From contig CALVHF010000016.1 in assembly GCA_944327295.1 (NCBI GenBank), forward strand, positions 1 to 34,688: a stretch of 34,688 nt of DNA, given 5' to 3'. Source of the DNA: an uncultured Desulfovibrio sp. Its GTDB lineage: Bacteria > Desulfobacterota > Desulfovibrionia > Desulfovibrionales > Desulfovibrionaceae. How positions within the stretch are numbered: the stretch's first letter is position 1; each line of letters starts with the position of its first letter. Shown here in pieces: positions 17,111-25,856 of the stretch. A model generated the notes under the pieces. It did not search any database and was not told where the DNA came from. It saw nothing but the letters and a program-made list of their open reading frames with translations. The translations under genes and the position numbers were made by a program.

Positions 17111-17701
17111 ATGTCCCATCCCGCTCCCGACTATTGTGGAGAACCTCTTCTGCGCACAGCCTGGGTCCAGTCCGTCTGCGGCGACGAGCTTGTGGTGGCT
17201 GGTCCGCTGGGCCTGGTCCGGGCCCGCAGGGCCGCCGGCTGCCTGCTCGGACCCGAGCGCGGCGACAAGGTGCTGGTCTATCTTGCGCCCGAAGACTGCC
17301 ATGTGCTGAGCGTACTGGAAAAACACTCGGACCAGGGCACCCTGCTTCTTCCGGAACACACGGAAGTGGCCGCCGCACAAACGCTCAGTCTCAAGGCGGA
17401 CAACATGCATGTCTCTTCCAGGACGTGCACCGTCACAGCCGCCCTGGTCCAGCTTACAGGCACCCTGCTGCGGCAGACCTTTGCCAGCGTGCAGACACGA
17501 GCCGGACGTCTTGTGCACCAGGCAGGCCGGCACTTTGCCTTTTTCGACCGCCTCTTCACAAGAGTGCGCGACGTTCAGGAAACAGAGGCCGGCCGAGTCC
17601 GCCTCAGGGCCGAGGAAAGCCTGCGGGTACGCGCCCGCAACACGGACGTGCGCAGCGAGGAATCCGTCCTTGTGGACGGCCGCACCATCAAGATCGGCTG
17701 A
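17111..17701 (+). CDS. DUF3540 domain protein, T6SS spike-associated
   Basis: 196 aa. It resembles the DUF3540 family found beside vgrG, DUF2169 and DUF4150 genes: an N-terminal small beta barrel with a conserved gly-acid turn (VVAGPLGLVRARRAAGCLL, GDKVLVYL), a middle part of hydrophobic and polar strands (TLSLKADNMHVSSRTC), and an end RVRLRAEESLRVRARN followed by VLVDGRTIKIG. The repeated short strands recall the needle part of VgrG, so it may form part of, or dock to, the spike (inference). The start is set by AAGGAG (17100-17105) 5 bases before ATG 17111; an earlier in-frame ATG at 17090 has no binding site. No catalytic motif seen. Confidence 0.78.
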   Translation: MSHPAPDYCGEPLLRTAWVQSVCGDELVVAGPLGLVRARRAAGCLLGPERGDKVLVYLAPEDCHVLSVLEKHSDQGTLLLPEHTEVAAAQTLSLKADNMHVSSRTCTVTAALVQLTGTLLRQTFASVQTRAGRLVHQAGRHFAFFDRLFTRVRDVQETEAGRVRLRAEESLRVRARNTDVRSEESVLVDGRTIKIG

Positions 17702-17734
17702 TTTGCTTCATCCCCTTTCTTTCGAGTCCTGACC

Positions 17735-18133
17735 ATGTTTGCCCTGACCAATACAGGCGGCATGTATACCGCCACTGTTCCCGACGTCTGCAACACGCCC
17801 TCGCCCACGGGCGTGATCCCCATGACCTATCCCAACATAGCCCAGGGAACCCTCGCAGACCCGGGGTCTGTCAGCCAGAAGGTCATGATTTCCGGCGGCC
17901 TTGCCCTGACGCTCTCCTCCAGAACCCTGCTCTCCAGCGGCGACGAGGCCGGCGTGTCCGGCGGCGTGGCCTCCGGCAAGTTCATCGGGGAAGCAGCCTT
18001 CAGCAATGGATCTGCCAAGGTGCGCATTGAGGGCAAGGCGGCTGTGCGGCTTTCGGATCCCACCACCCACAATGCCCGAAACACCATGGGGCTTGCGGCC
18101 GCTCCCTCGCAGAGCAAGGTCATGATCTCATGA
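17735..18133 (+). CDS. PAAR-like protein (DUF4150)
   Basis: 132 aa. The start MFALTNTGGMYTATVPDVC and the following TPSPTGVIPMTYPNIAQ are typical of the DUF4150/PAAR-like family, and the end GKAAVRLSDPTTHNARNT fits. PAAR proteins form the sharp cone at the very tip of the VgrG spike and often carry an effector as a C-terminal extension. Here the protein ends directly after the cone domain, so no toxin is fused. The ribosome binding site is weak. The stop overlaps the start of tssJ (ATGA), which couples the spike-loading genes to the membrane-complex genes. Confidence 0.85.
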   Translation: MFALTNTGGMYTATVPDVCNTPSPTGVIPMTYPNIAQGTLADPGSVSQKVMISGGLALTLSSRTLLSSGDEAGVSGGVASGKFIGEAAFSNGSAKVRIEGKAAVRLSDPTTHNARNTMGLAAAPSQSKVMIS

Positions 18134-18756
18134 CTGTTCCCAGGCTCTCTGTCCGATCGACGGCGGCCTCTCGTCTCCTGTTCCGGGCAGGCCTCCTTGT
18201 CCTGCTGCTGTGCCTGTGTGCGTGCTCCGGCAAAAAGGACCCGTATGCCATGCCCGAGCCCGAGCCTGCCACAAGCCCCCAGACCGTGACCTGGAGCTTT
18301 TCTCCCGGCGCCATCACGGTGATCCTTGATGCCGAAAGCGACAGCAACCTCGTAAACGGCGAGCCCCACGTCACAAGCCTCTGCCTCATCCAGGCCCCTG
18401 CCCGGGAACCGCTGGAAGCCCTGGCCTCCACGGAGGAAGGCCTGCGCGAGCTTCTGCTGTGCAAGGCCAGACCTCCGGAGCTCTTGTCGGCCTCGCAGTA
18501 CTATGTGCAGCCGGGCGCCTACCGGGTCTTCCCGATCGATCGCCAGGCTGGCGCGCAATACGTGGCCGTGGTGGCCGGCTTTGACACGCTGACGCCCGAA
18601 GGCAGCTTTGCCGTCGTGCCCATCCCCATTCACGAGCAGAAGGAACACTCCTACATCTTCTTTTCCTACATGCTGTACAGCGCCGCCCCGATGAAGCTCT
18701 CCGTCGACATCGGCCAGGCCACCATCAGCGCACGAGGAGTCGAACGTGACGATTGA
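18130..18756 (+). CDS. tssJ: T6SS outer-membrane lipoprotein TssJ
   Basis: 208 aa. A Leu-rich signal sequence ends in the lipobox LCAC with Cys32 as the lipidation site. The mature part holds the TssJ (SciN/VasD) beta-sandwich features: WSFSPGAITVILDAESDSN, the NxxxGEPH turn, SLCLIQ, and FPIDRQAGAQYVAVVAGF. TssJ anchors the TssL-TssM complex to the outer membrane from the periplasmic side. The ATG overlaps the PAAR-like gene by 4 bases, and its end overlaps tssK by 11 bases. Slightly longer than many TssJ proteins, with a Glu/Pro spacer after the lipid anchor. Confidence 0.9.
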   Translation: MTVPRLSVRSTAASRLLFRAGLLVLLLCLCACSGKKDPYAMPEPEPATSPQTVTWSFSPGAITVILDAESDSNLVNGEPHVTSLCLIQAPAREPLEALASTEEGLRELLLCKARPPELLSASQYYVQPGAYRVFPIDRQAGAQYVAVVAGFDTLTPEGSFAVVPIPIHEQKEHSYIFFSYMLYSAAPMKLSVDIGQATISARGVERDD

Positions 18757-20161
18757 ACCGCTTCTCTTCTGGGAACACGGAACCCTGCTCCAGCCACAGC
18801 ATTTCCAGATCAATGACCGCCACCTGCTGGAAACAGGACAGCTGTGCGCTTCCCTGAGCAGCCCCTACCCCTGGGGGGTGCGCTCCTGCGAGCTCGAGGA
18901 CGAAGCCCTGAAGACAGGCCAGATCGTCCTGCGTTCCCTGGATGTGCTTCTTCCTGGCGGCGAACACGCCATCCTCGGCCAGAACGCCGTCCTTGCCCCT
19001 AAAAACTGCACAGCTGCCTGGACAAGCCCCGATCAACCCATGGACGTCTTTCTGGGCCTGCCGGCCTGGAGGATGGATGCCGCCAACACAAGCATTGTGG
19101 CCTCCTTCTCGCCCAGTGCCCTGGACGGCGCCCAGACGCGCTTCGTGGCCCTGCAGGACCCTGCCCCCCGCAGGGAATCCCTGGCTGGCGGCGCCGAAGC
19201 GGATGTGCGCTTCATGTACTACAATCTTAAGCTGGTCCTTGCCGGAGAGGAGGACCAGGCACGCATGCCCTGTCTGCCTGTGGCCCGCCTTGTACGGGAA
19301 GCTGGCGTTATCCGCCAGGATCCTTCCTTTGTTCCGCCCTGCCTTGACACGGCCGCCTTTCCCCTGCTCGCCGCAAGCCTGAAGAACGTCCGCAATGCCC
19401 TGGCCGCCCGCCTGAGCCAGCTGGAAGCCCTCAAGCTGCCGGCCAGGGAGGCCAGGGGAAGCTCGGGACGCACCCCGCTTTCCCTGCAGACCCTGTCCCT
19501 CCACTCCATGCTGCAGGTTCTGAGCCGCTACACCCCGCTCCTTGAGCACTATTGCGAGACAGGTCATCTCCATCCCTGGATGCTCTACGGCCTGCTGCGC
19601 CAGATTGTGGGCGAGCTCTCCCTGTTCAGCCCGGATGTGAGCGTCCTCGGGCGAACGGGCGACGGCCCTGCCCTGCCGGCCTACAACCATCTTGATCCGG
19701 CTTCCTGCCTTGCTGCGGCCTCTGCCCTTGTCTGCAGGCTTGTGGAACTTCTGGCTGCGGGTCCTGCCCACACGCTGCCCATGGCCCGCTCCGGCCATTT
19801 CTGGACCTGCCTTGTGCCGGATCACGCCCGCATGGGCTACGACTACTGGCTGCAGATCCGTTCCGAGGACAGGGACTTCCTCGCAAGCCTCGAGCGCAGG
19901 GGCCTGCGCTTTGCGCCAGAAGAGCTTCTCAACGACCTGCTGACCCGTTCCCTGCCCGGCGTTCCCCTCACAAGGCAGGATCCGCCCGCAGGCATGCCCA
20001 GACGCACGGACACGGCCTGCCTTGCCCTTGACACAGGCACCCCCCTGTGGATCTCCATCCAGGCCACAGGCCGGGCTGCGCTCTTCCTGCCCCAGGCACC
20101 AGAGGATTGCAGTGTGCAGCTTGTCCTGATGACGCCGGTCCTCGGTCAGTCTGCCAGCTGA
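18746..20161 (+). CDS. tssK: T6SS baseplate subunit TssK
   Basis: 471 aa, near the family size. The N-terminus LLFWEHGTLLQPQHFQINDRH is the TssK (VasE/ImpJ) signature that inserts into the TssFG wedge; the C-terminal receptor-binding part (from about residue 330) contacts TssL/TssM. TssK joins the baseplate to the membrane complex. The start is GTG at 18746, fixed by GAGGAG (18734-18739) 6 bases upstream; the gene overlaps tssJ by 11 bases, so translation is coupled. A 102-base gap follows, with an inverted repeat. Confidence 0.92.
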   Translation: MTIEPLLFWEHGTLLQPQHFQINDRHLLETGQLCASLSSPYPWGVRSCELEDEALKTGQIVLRSLDVLLPGGEHAILGQNAVLAPKNCTAAWTSPDQPMDVFLGLPAWRMDAANTSIVASFSPSALDGAQTRFVALQDPAPRRESLAGGAEADVRFMYYNLKLVLAGEEDQARMPCLPVARLVREAGVIRQDPSFVPPCLDTAAFPLLAASLKNVRNALAARLSQLEALKLPAREARGSSGRTPLSLQTLSLHSMLQVLSRYTPLLEHYCETGHLHPWMLYGLLRQIVGELSLFSPDVSVLGRTGDGPALPAYNHLDPASCLAAASALVCRLVELLAAGPAHTLPMARSGHFWTCLVPDHARMGYDYWLQIRSEDRDFLASLERRGLRFAPEELLNDLLTRSLPGVPLTRQDPPAGMPRRTDTACLALDTGTPLWISIQATGRAALFLPQAPEDCSVQLVLMTPVLGQSAS

Positions 20162-20177
20162 TCCGAAAAAGCATGCT

Positions 20178-20209
20178 GCAGGGCCACATTCCGAAAGACC
20201 GTGCCCTGC
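20178..20209 (+). repeat. Inverted repeat between tssK and tssL
   Basis: GCAGGGC (20178-20184) pairs with GCCCTGC (20203-20209) and the stem may continue inwards by CAC/GTG pairs with one bulge. No T-run follows, so this is an internal mRNA hairpin rather than a terminator. Confidence 0.45.
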
Positions 20210-20263
20210 CCGCAGGCGCTTTACCCCGAATGACGCCCTTCCCGAGAAGGAGTTCCCAAGACC

Positions 20264-21166
20264 ATGCCTACCACTGCGGACCTGTTCACCGCCCTGCGCA
20301 CGCGTTTTGAACCCATGATGTCCCAGGCCATAGTCGGTGCGGACCTGCTGGCCTTCCGGCCGCCTGCCGAGGCGAGCGATCTGCTGGCACGCCTTGCCCA
20401 GGCCATGACCCGCCTCGCAGACAGGGAACAGAGTGCGCCGCCCATAGCAGGCCTGCACGAGAGCCATCTTGCCGCCTGCAGGCTGGCCGCCTGCACCTTT
20501 GCGGACGAGCGGCTGCTGAGCCGCCAGGCGGGCTGGCTGGCGCACAGCCTGCAGCTGCACAGGCTCGGATGCAGCGACGGCGGCACACGCTTCTACACGC
20601 TTTTGAGCAGCCTGCTTGCCCAGGCGGGACAGCCGGAACCCGCTCCTGCCGCTCCCCTGCTTTCGCATCAGGAGGCGCTGCGCCCCCAATCTGCGAACAC
20701 GCTCCCCTCTGCCGACAGCCGGCGCATGGTGCTGCTTGCCCGGCGCATGGCGGCCTGTGCAGACGCGCTTGCGCACGACGACAGCCCTGCCGCGGGGCCT
20801 GCTTCGGATCGTTGCGCCGAAGCGAGCCTCGCCGTGTCAGCCCAGGCGGCCGCAGCCTTCATGGCGCTCTGTCTTGTGTACGGCTTTCGCGGCGAGCTCT
20901 ATGCCGCAGGCTCGGCGCCGCTGCTTGAAGAACTGCTCGCTTCCTGCGCGCAGCTTCTGCAGGCCACGGCCCGGACACAGGAGGACATGGACGAAATGTG
21001 CCTCTCCAGGCCGCAGCTCCCGGAACGGATTCCCAAGCGTGCCTTCTCCCTGCCCAGACCAGGACCGGCCTTCCTTGCCCTCGTCCCTGTCCTTCTGACA
21101 ATCCTGTGGTACCTTCTGTGCGCAGGTCTCATCAACAGCCTGGAGCTGCCCTGGGGGAATGTCTGA
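20264..21166 (+). CDS. tssL: T6SS membrane complex protein TssL (DotU)
   Basis: 300 aa. It is a DotU-family protein with a large cytoplasmic helical domain (AAFMALCLVYGFRGELY is the family core near residue 205) and one C-terminal membrane helix at about 271-294 (PAFLALVPVLLTILWYLL). Only a dozen residues follow the helix, so there is no OmpA-type peptidoglycan-binding domain; cell-wall anchoring must come from another protein. A Pro/Ala-rich stretch at about 125-160 interrupts the cytoplasmic domain. AAGGAG lies 11 bases before the ATG. The stop overlaps the tssM start by one base (TGATG). Confidence 0.88.
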   Translation: MPTTADLFTALRTRFEPMMSQAIVGADLLAFRPPAEASDLLARLAQAMTRLADREQSAPPIAGLHESHLAACRLAACTFADERLLSRQAGWLAHSLQLHRLGCSDGGTRFYTLLSSLLAQAGQPEPAPAAPLLSHQEALRPQSANTLPSADSRRMVLLARRMAACADALAHDDSPAAGPASDRCAEASLAVSAQAAAAFMALCLVYGFRGELYAAGSAPLLEELLASCAQLLQATARTQEDMDEMCLSRPQLPERIPKRAFSLPRPGPAFLALVPVLLTILWYLLCAGLINSLELPWGNV

Positions 21167-24100
21167 TGGGTCCCTTTTTCAAACGACTGTTCCTTGTACT
21201 CCTGGGGCTCGTGCTCCTGGCAGCCCTGCTTGCGGGCCTCTACCTGCTCTCCTGGCATTTCGGCTGGGACGCTCGCACCGTCCTTCTGTCCGTCATCGCT
21301 GCCGCAGGCCTCTGTGTCGCAGGCCTTTTCCTGCGCCGCCTTGTCCTGTGGGCGGGACGTCGGCAGTACAAGCGACGCCTGCTCAGGCAGGATCCCGTGC
21401 GCACGGCCGACCCTGCACCCGACAGCCTGGCCCCCCTCAAGCGGGCATGGGAAGCGGGCATGAGCCATCCTGGCAGTGCCAGGCTGACACGCCCGCCCCT
21501 TGTGCTCGTGCTGGGCACGCGCGAGGGCCAGGCAGAGAGTCTTGCTTCCTGCGCGGCCCCGAGCCTGAACGGGGGCACAGGCGTGCCCCTGCACTGGCAC
21601 TGTGCCCAGAACCTGACCCTGCTGTGCCCGGATTCTTCGCTCATCACCCTGGAGCAGGACACAGATCGCCAGGCCTGGGACTGGCTTGTGCAGAAACTGT
21701 GCTCCGCGCATCCCAAGGAACCGGTCAACGCCTTTGTGGTGGCCGTCTCGGCCCCGGAACTGGCCAGGGTTTGCGGCAACAGCCTTGCTGCAGCCGAAGC
21801 AGGCCAGGAACTGAGCCGCCAGGCAGGTCTTTTGCGAGCCCGCATGGAAGATCTGCTGGCCCTGCGCCCGGCCCGCATGGCCCTGCACGTCCTTGTCACG
21901 GATCTCGAGCATCTTGAGGGCTTCAACGACTTTTTGCGCAGGCTTGGCACCATCAGCAGGCAGCGCCTGATCGGACTTGAATTCCCCCGCCCGAATCCGG
22001 ACCAGGATGCGCCCCAGTCGCCGCGGCAGCTTGCCGAAGCGTCCCTGAAGGCAGCCAGGGACCTTCTGGCCGACCTTGTCCTTGTCGAGGCCTGCAGCGG
22101 CACGCCTCCGGCGGGCAGGGATCTTGAGCTTGCTTCCACCCTGGGTGGCCTTAAGCAGGGCCTCTCGGCCTTTCTGGAGGCCCTGCTTGTGCCCCATGTG
22201 CCGGGCAGGGTGCCCTTTGTGCGCAGTATCCGCCTGACGAGCCTGTACGTTGTGCCCGAAACGGCCCCGCAGCTGCAGACTGCCCCCCTTTCCTCGTCCC
22301 TGTCCGATCCGTACACCCAGCCAAGACCCGAAACGGCCGCAGCGCTCCGTGCAGGCCTTCTCCCCGGGACGGACGCAAGCGCGGCACAGAGGCAGCCCGC
22401 AAAGGAGGCCTCTATGGGGGGCTCCTTTGCGGAGGGCGTTTTCCCGGACGCGTCCGCACGGCTGGCCTTTTCTGCGGCCACCACTGGTCCCCGGACCGTT
22501 CAGGAGCCGATCCCCCTGACAGTGCCCCTGACAGATCCTCTGACGAGGCCTGGAACACAGCCTGTGTCCGGGACCATGAAAACGGACCGATCCGATCCGG
22601 CAGCAAGCGCACCGCTGCCTGGCGCACACGCCGTCCTGCAGCAGGAAGCCCGCACCACCCACAGCGATGCGGACAGCACAGGCACACGGTTTGTGCCAGC
22701 CTTCGTGCAGGGTCTCTTTGTCCGCATGGCACGCGATCGCGCCCTTTACGAACTCCTGCAGGAGCAGGAGCCCGTCGACTGGAAGCAAATTGCTCTCCCC
22801 GGCTGTGCGGGCCTGGCTCTCCTTGCCCTGTGCGCTCTCTTCTCCCTTTCGGCCCTGGACTCCCGCCAGATGCTTGTGCAGGCAGGGCACCTGTGGCAGG
22901 AGAGCATGAAGGAGCCTCCGTCGTCCATCCAAAGCCTGCTCGGCCAGGCCCGAACCATCGAATTTCTCAGGGAAGGGGAGAAGGAACGCCTTCTGCCAGG
23001 CCTTGGCCTCAATGCCCTGCCAGATGCCCTGGAGCAGACCTCGGGCCTCTTTCTTGACAACATGCAGCCCCTGCTTGAGCAGGCCTTGAGCCTGTGCACA
23101 AGCCCCGGCAGCGGACAGCCCGAGACGGCCGGTTCGGCCAGAGATGCCCAGGCAGGAGCAGCCCGAATCCAGGCTGTTTCCTACACGACCATGCAGCGCC
23201 TGCTCTGGCTCAGCGAGGTGACCTCGGCCGCCCTTTCGGGCACGCTGGCGCAAACACCCTTTCCCATTGAAGCCCTGCCTTCTTCCGGGCAGGGAACGGC
23301 CCAGGCTGCAGACGCCCTGTGGACACCCGATTTCGGGCACCTCTTTGTGACCTGGTGCGCCGTTGCCCCGCGGACCCGCCTGACCAATCTGCACAACAGG
23401 CTGCAGGTGCTCTCCAGGAACCGCCTTGGCGGCGACAACGAGGCCGTTTTCCGACATCTTGTCCAGCTTGGCGAAGCACGTGCACCCCAGGGCGACTTTC
23501 CCCTCTCCCGCTTCTGGCCCATGACGCCCAGAGGCAGCTCGGGCTTTGCCAGCGTGCCGGCCGTCTACACGCGGGCAGGCTATGAGCGTCTCAGGGAAGG
23601 CCTGGAGCAGCTCTCCAGGCAGACCGGCACTCCGTTCCGCGAACAGGCCTTCTGGCAGCGCTATCTCCAGAGCTATGCCGATGTCTGGGCCGACTTTGTG
23701 CGCAAGACCGACTCGGCCTGGCTTGTCAGCGACCGCGTGGAGCCCCTGCAGCGCATCAGCGAAACAGGGTCCGGCCTGAACGATCCCCATTTCCGCCTCC
23801 TCGCCGCCCTGAGCGGAGAACTGGCACCGCTCTTCGAGGAAGGGGTGGCACCGGCCTGGGCCTCGGAAGTGCGCCTCCTCCATGCGCTCCTGCTCATTGC
23901 CGGGCAGAACGGGCATGCTTCGGGCAGCCTGGCCTCCGTCCTCTGGGAGGCCGGCCGGCTTGACCGCAAGGACCTCGACATTCTGCAAGAGGCTGTCCGC
24001 GAACGCCGCTCGCTCTCCTTCCTGAGTGCGGCCGTTCAGGCACTGGAAAGCTACCTGGCCGCCCTGGAAGAGCTGCGGGGCACGCTGACAAGCCAGGAAG

Positions 24101-24999
24101 CAAGCCTGGAACTGGCCTCCATCGAGTTTGGCGGCAAGGACTACGGCGATCCCAAGGGTACGGCCCTCTTCAGGGCCAGGGAGGCCCTGGACAGACTTGG
24201 CCGCGCCCTGGGGCACGACAGGCAGGCCAGGCGCTCCCAAATGCCCCTGCCTGCGGGCCTTGTGCTTGTGCAGGGTCCCCTGCGCTTTCTTGAGCATGCC
24301 CTGATCTGCAATGCCGGCCTGGCCCTGCAGCATCTGTGGGAAAGCGAAGTCCTGCCCCAGGCCATGCTCCTGCCGAGCGAAAACGGCCTTGAGCCCCTGT
24401 TCGGCGAAAAGGGGCTGGTCACCCTCTTTGTCGCCCAGCATGCCCGCCCCTTTGTCACCCGCACTGTCGGCGCCTACACTCCGAAGGCACGCCATGGCGT
24501 GCGCTTCCCCCTGGCCGACGACTTTCTCGGCTTCATGCAGGAAGGACAGGCTGCCCAGGCCAACCCCCTGCGCGAATCCTACGACCTGAAGATCCACACA
24601 AGCTCGCCCAGCACCAATCCCGATGCGGCCGAACTTCTGCAGTACTACCAGCTCTCCCTGCTCTGCAAGAAGGGCACGCAGACCGTGCGCAATGCCAACT
24701 ATCCCAATGAGGCCACCTTTGCCTACGAGCCGCAGAACTGCGGCCCGGCCCGGCTGGAACTGAGCTTCCCCTCCCTGAAGCTTGTCCACGAATACGGCGA
24801 CTTCCAGCAGTTTTTGCAGGACTTCAGTCTCGGGGAACGCATCTTTACCCAGGCCGACTTTCCGACGCAGAGTGATCGCATGGAGCGCCTCAGAATCAGG
24901 CAGGTGACCCTGCGCATCCTTGTGGACGAGGCCAGTACCGTCCTGACAGCCTTTGGCGGGGAACTGCTCCTGCCCCAGCGCATTGTCAGCGTCTGGTAG
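21166..24999 (+). CDS. tssM: T6SS membrane complex protein TssM (IcmF)
   Basis: 1277 aa, typical for TssM. Two membrane helices (about 5-27 and 38-58) precede a cytoplasmic NTPase-like domain, a Pro/Thr-rich linker (about 365-500), a third helix (about 544-565, LPGCAGLALLALCALFSL) and a long periplasmic part ending in a beta domain that meets TssJ. IcmF features include GFNDFLRRLGTISRQRLIG and FREQAFWQRYLQSYADVW. The site of the Walker A loop reads GTREGQAES (residues 117-125): the GxxGxGKS lysine is missing, so ATP binding by the usual loop is unlikely. It spans the inner membrane and forms the secretion channel with TssL and TssJ. The ATG overlaps the tssL stop; the frame is also open upstream but within tssL. 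Confidence 0.93.
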   Translation: MGPFFKRLFLVLLGLVLLAALLAGLYLLSWHFGWDARTVLLSVIAAAGLCVAGLFLRRLVLWAGRRQYKRRLLRQDPVRTADPAPDSLAPLKRAWEAGMSHPGSARLTRPPLVLVLGTREGQAESLASCAAPSLNGGTGVPLHWHCAQNLTLLCPDSSLITLEQDTDRQAWDWLVQKLCSAHPKEPVNAFVVAVSAPELARVCGNSLAAAEAGQELSRQAGLLRARMEDLLALRPARMALHVLVTDLEHLEGFNDFLRRLGTISRQRLIGLEFPRPNPDQDAPQSPRQLAEASLKAARDLLADLVLVEACSGTPPAGRDLELASTLGGLKQGLSAFLEALLVPHVPGRVPFVRSIRLTSLYVVPETAPQLQTAPLSSSLSDPYTQPRPETAAALRAGLLPGTDASAAQRQPAKEASMGGSFAEGVFPDASARLAFSAATTGPRTVQEPIPLTVPLTDPLTRPGTQPVSGTMKTDRSDPAASAPLPGAHAVLQQEARTTHSDADSTGTRFVPAFVQGLFVRMARDRALYELLQEQEPVDWKQIALPGCAGLALLALCALFSLSALDSRQMLVQAGHLWQESMKEPPSSIQSLLGQARTIEFLREGEKERLLPGLGLNALPDALEQTSGLFLDNMQPLLEQALSLCTSPGSGQPETAGSARDAQAGAARIQAVSYTTMQRLLWLSEVTSAALSGTLAQTPFPIEALPSSGQGTAQAADALWTPDFGHLFVTWCAVAPRTRLTNLHNRLQVLSRNRLGGDNEAVFRHLVQLGEARAPQGDFPLSRFWPMTPRGSSGFASVPAVYTRAGYERLREGLEQLSRQTGTPFREQAFWQRYLQSYADVWADFVRKTDSAWLVSDRVEPLQRISETGSGLNDPHFRLLAALSGELAPLFEEGVAPAWASEVRLLHALLLIAGQNGHASGSLASVLWEAGRLDRKDLDILQEAVRERRSLSFLSAAVQALESYLAALEELRGTLTSQEASLELASIEFGGKDYGDPKGTALFRAREALDRLGRALGHDRQARRSQMPLPAGLVLVQGPLRFLEHALICNAGLALQHLWESEVLPQAMLLPSENGLEPLFGEKGLVTLFVAQHARPFVTRTVGAYTPKARHGVRFPLADDFLGFMQEGQAAQANPLRESYDLKIHTSSPSTNPDAAELLQYYQLSLLCKKGTQTVRNANYPNEATFAYEPQNCGPARLELSFPSLKLVHEYGDFQQFLQDFSLGERIFTQADFPTQSDRMERLRIRQVTLRILVDEASTVLTAFGGELLLPQRIVSVW

Positions 25000-25147
25000 G
25001 CAGAACACGGCCTGAGCCTTTCTGCCTGTCCCGGCTGTCCCTGTCTTCCCCAGGCCTGGGCCTTGTCCTGGAGGCCCTGCTTCCCGACGCCGGTCCCTCT
25101 GCCCCTCCGCCATTCCCTTCCCGTCAGACCTGCACGGAGTCCCTTTC

Positions 25148-25837
25148 ATGAACAAGCGCCTTCACAGCACCTACTTCCAGCTCTTTCTGGTCTGGCTGGC
25201 CCTCTTTTCCGTCATGGCCTGCATGACCCTGCAAAGCACGGACTGGTCCCCGCAAAAGCCCGTGCCAAGAAAGCCTCTGCCTGTGGCCGTCAGCGAACCT
25301 GCGCCGGCCCCTGTGCCCGTGCCGGCGCAGGTTGTCGAACCGCCCGCTCCTGCCCCGGAACTGCCCCTGCTCGCCCAAGGCAAAAAGCAGGGCACAGGCA
25401 GCCTTGGCACCCCGGTAGCCCAATGGGACAGTGCGGCCTCACGGTTCACGGTCACCATTCCCTACCAGGGGACGCTCGGAGAATACACAAGCTTCCTCTT
25501 CGACAAGGTCGCTTCGGCCTGCTTCGATCTGCACGGCACCTGGACTGCGCGTGCACAGACCATACAGGTGCGCGGCAAGCAGACAGGCTGTCCCGTGCAG
25601 CTCATCCAGACAGGCCAGCACGGCACCTTTGTACGCATCTCCCTTGTCGGTCGGCCCCTGCCCCGCCGATACATACGCTACACGCCCACAGAGCTGCAGA
25701 TCATCATGGAGAAGGAAGAGAGCGCCCCTTCTGCCGGCACAAAAGCCGCCACGCAGCCTGCCGCTCCGGGCACACAGGCCGTGCCTGCCCCGGACAGGGT
25801 GCCCAATCCGAACATTCTGGCACAGCCTGCCCGCTGA
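25148..25837 (+). CDS. Unrecognised probable lipoprotein in the T6SS operon
   Basis: 229 aa; no family recognised. Residues 1-25 form a signal sequence ending in VMAC, an acceptable though not perfect lipobox with Cys25. A Pro/Ala/Val-rich spacer (about 36-75), of the kind that spans peptidoglycan, leads to a compact beta-rich domain (about 90-195; SRFTVTIPYQGTLGEYTSFL, GTFVRISLVGRPLPRRYIR), then a Pro/Ala tail. The beta domain contains two cysteines (FDLHG and KQTGC regions) that could form a disulfide. GGAG lies 8 bases before the ATG. It stands between tssM and tssE, 19 bases before tssE. It may be an accessory envelope anchor, which would suit a TssL without a peptidoglycan-binding domain (inference only). 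Confidence 0.7.
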   Translation: MNKRLHSTYFQLFLVWLALFSVMACMTLQSTDWSPQKPVPRKPLPVAVSEPAPAPVPVPAQVVEPPAPAPELPLLAQGKKQGTGSLGTPVAQWDSAASRFTVTIPYQGTLGEYTSFLFDKVASACFDLHGTWTARAQTIQVRGKQTGCPVQLIQTGQHGTFVRISLVGRPLPRRYIRYTPTELQIIMEKEESAPSAGTKAATQPAAPGTQAVPAPDRVPNPNILAQPAR

Positions 25838-25856
25838 AGAGTCCAGGAGCACTGCC

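Noticed and set aside
20899..25155. Very long minus-strand open frame opposite tssM
   Set aside because: It is a shadow of the GC-rich codon pattern of tssM; the protein has low-complexity Gly/Gln/Arg content and no family signature. The same holds for the long minus frames at 1439-2758, 3159-4427, 4428-6017, 6254-8074, 9300-11954, 12698-14812, 18725-20776 and 32475-34091.
25148..25837. TssB, filling the missing sheath subunit
   Set aside because: It has a signal sequence and Pro-rich spacer, and none of the helical TssB features.
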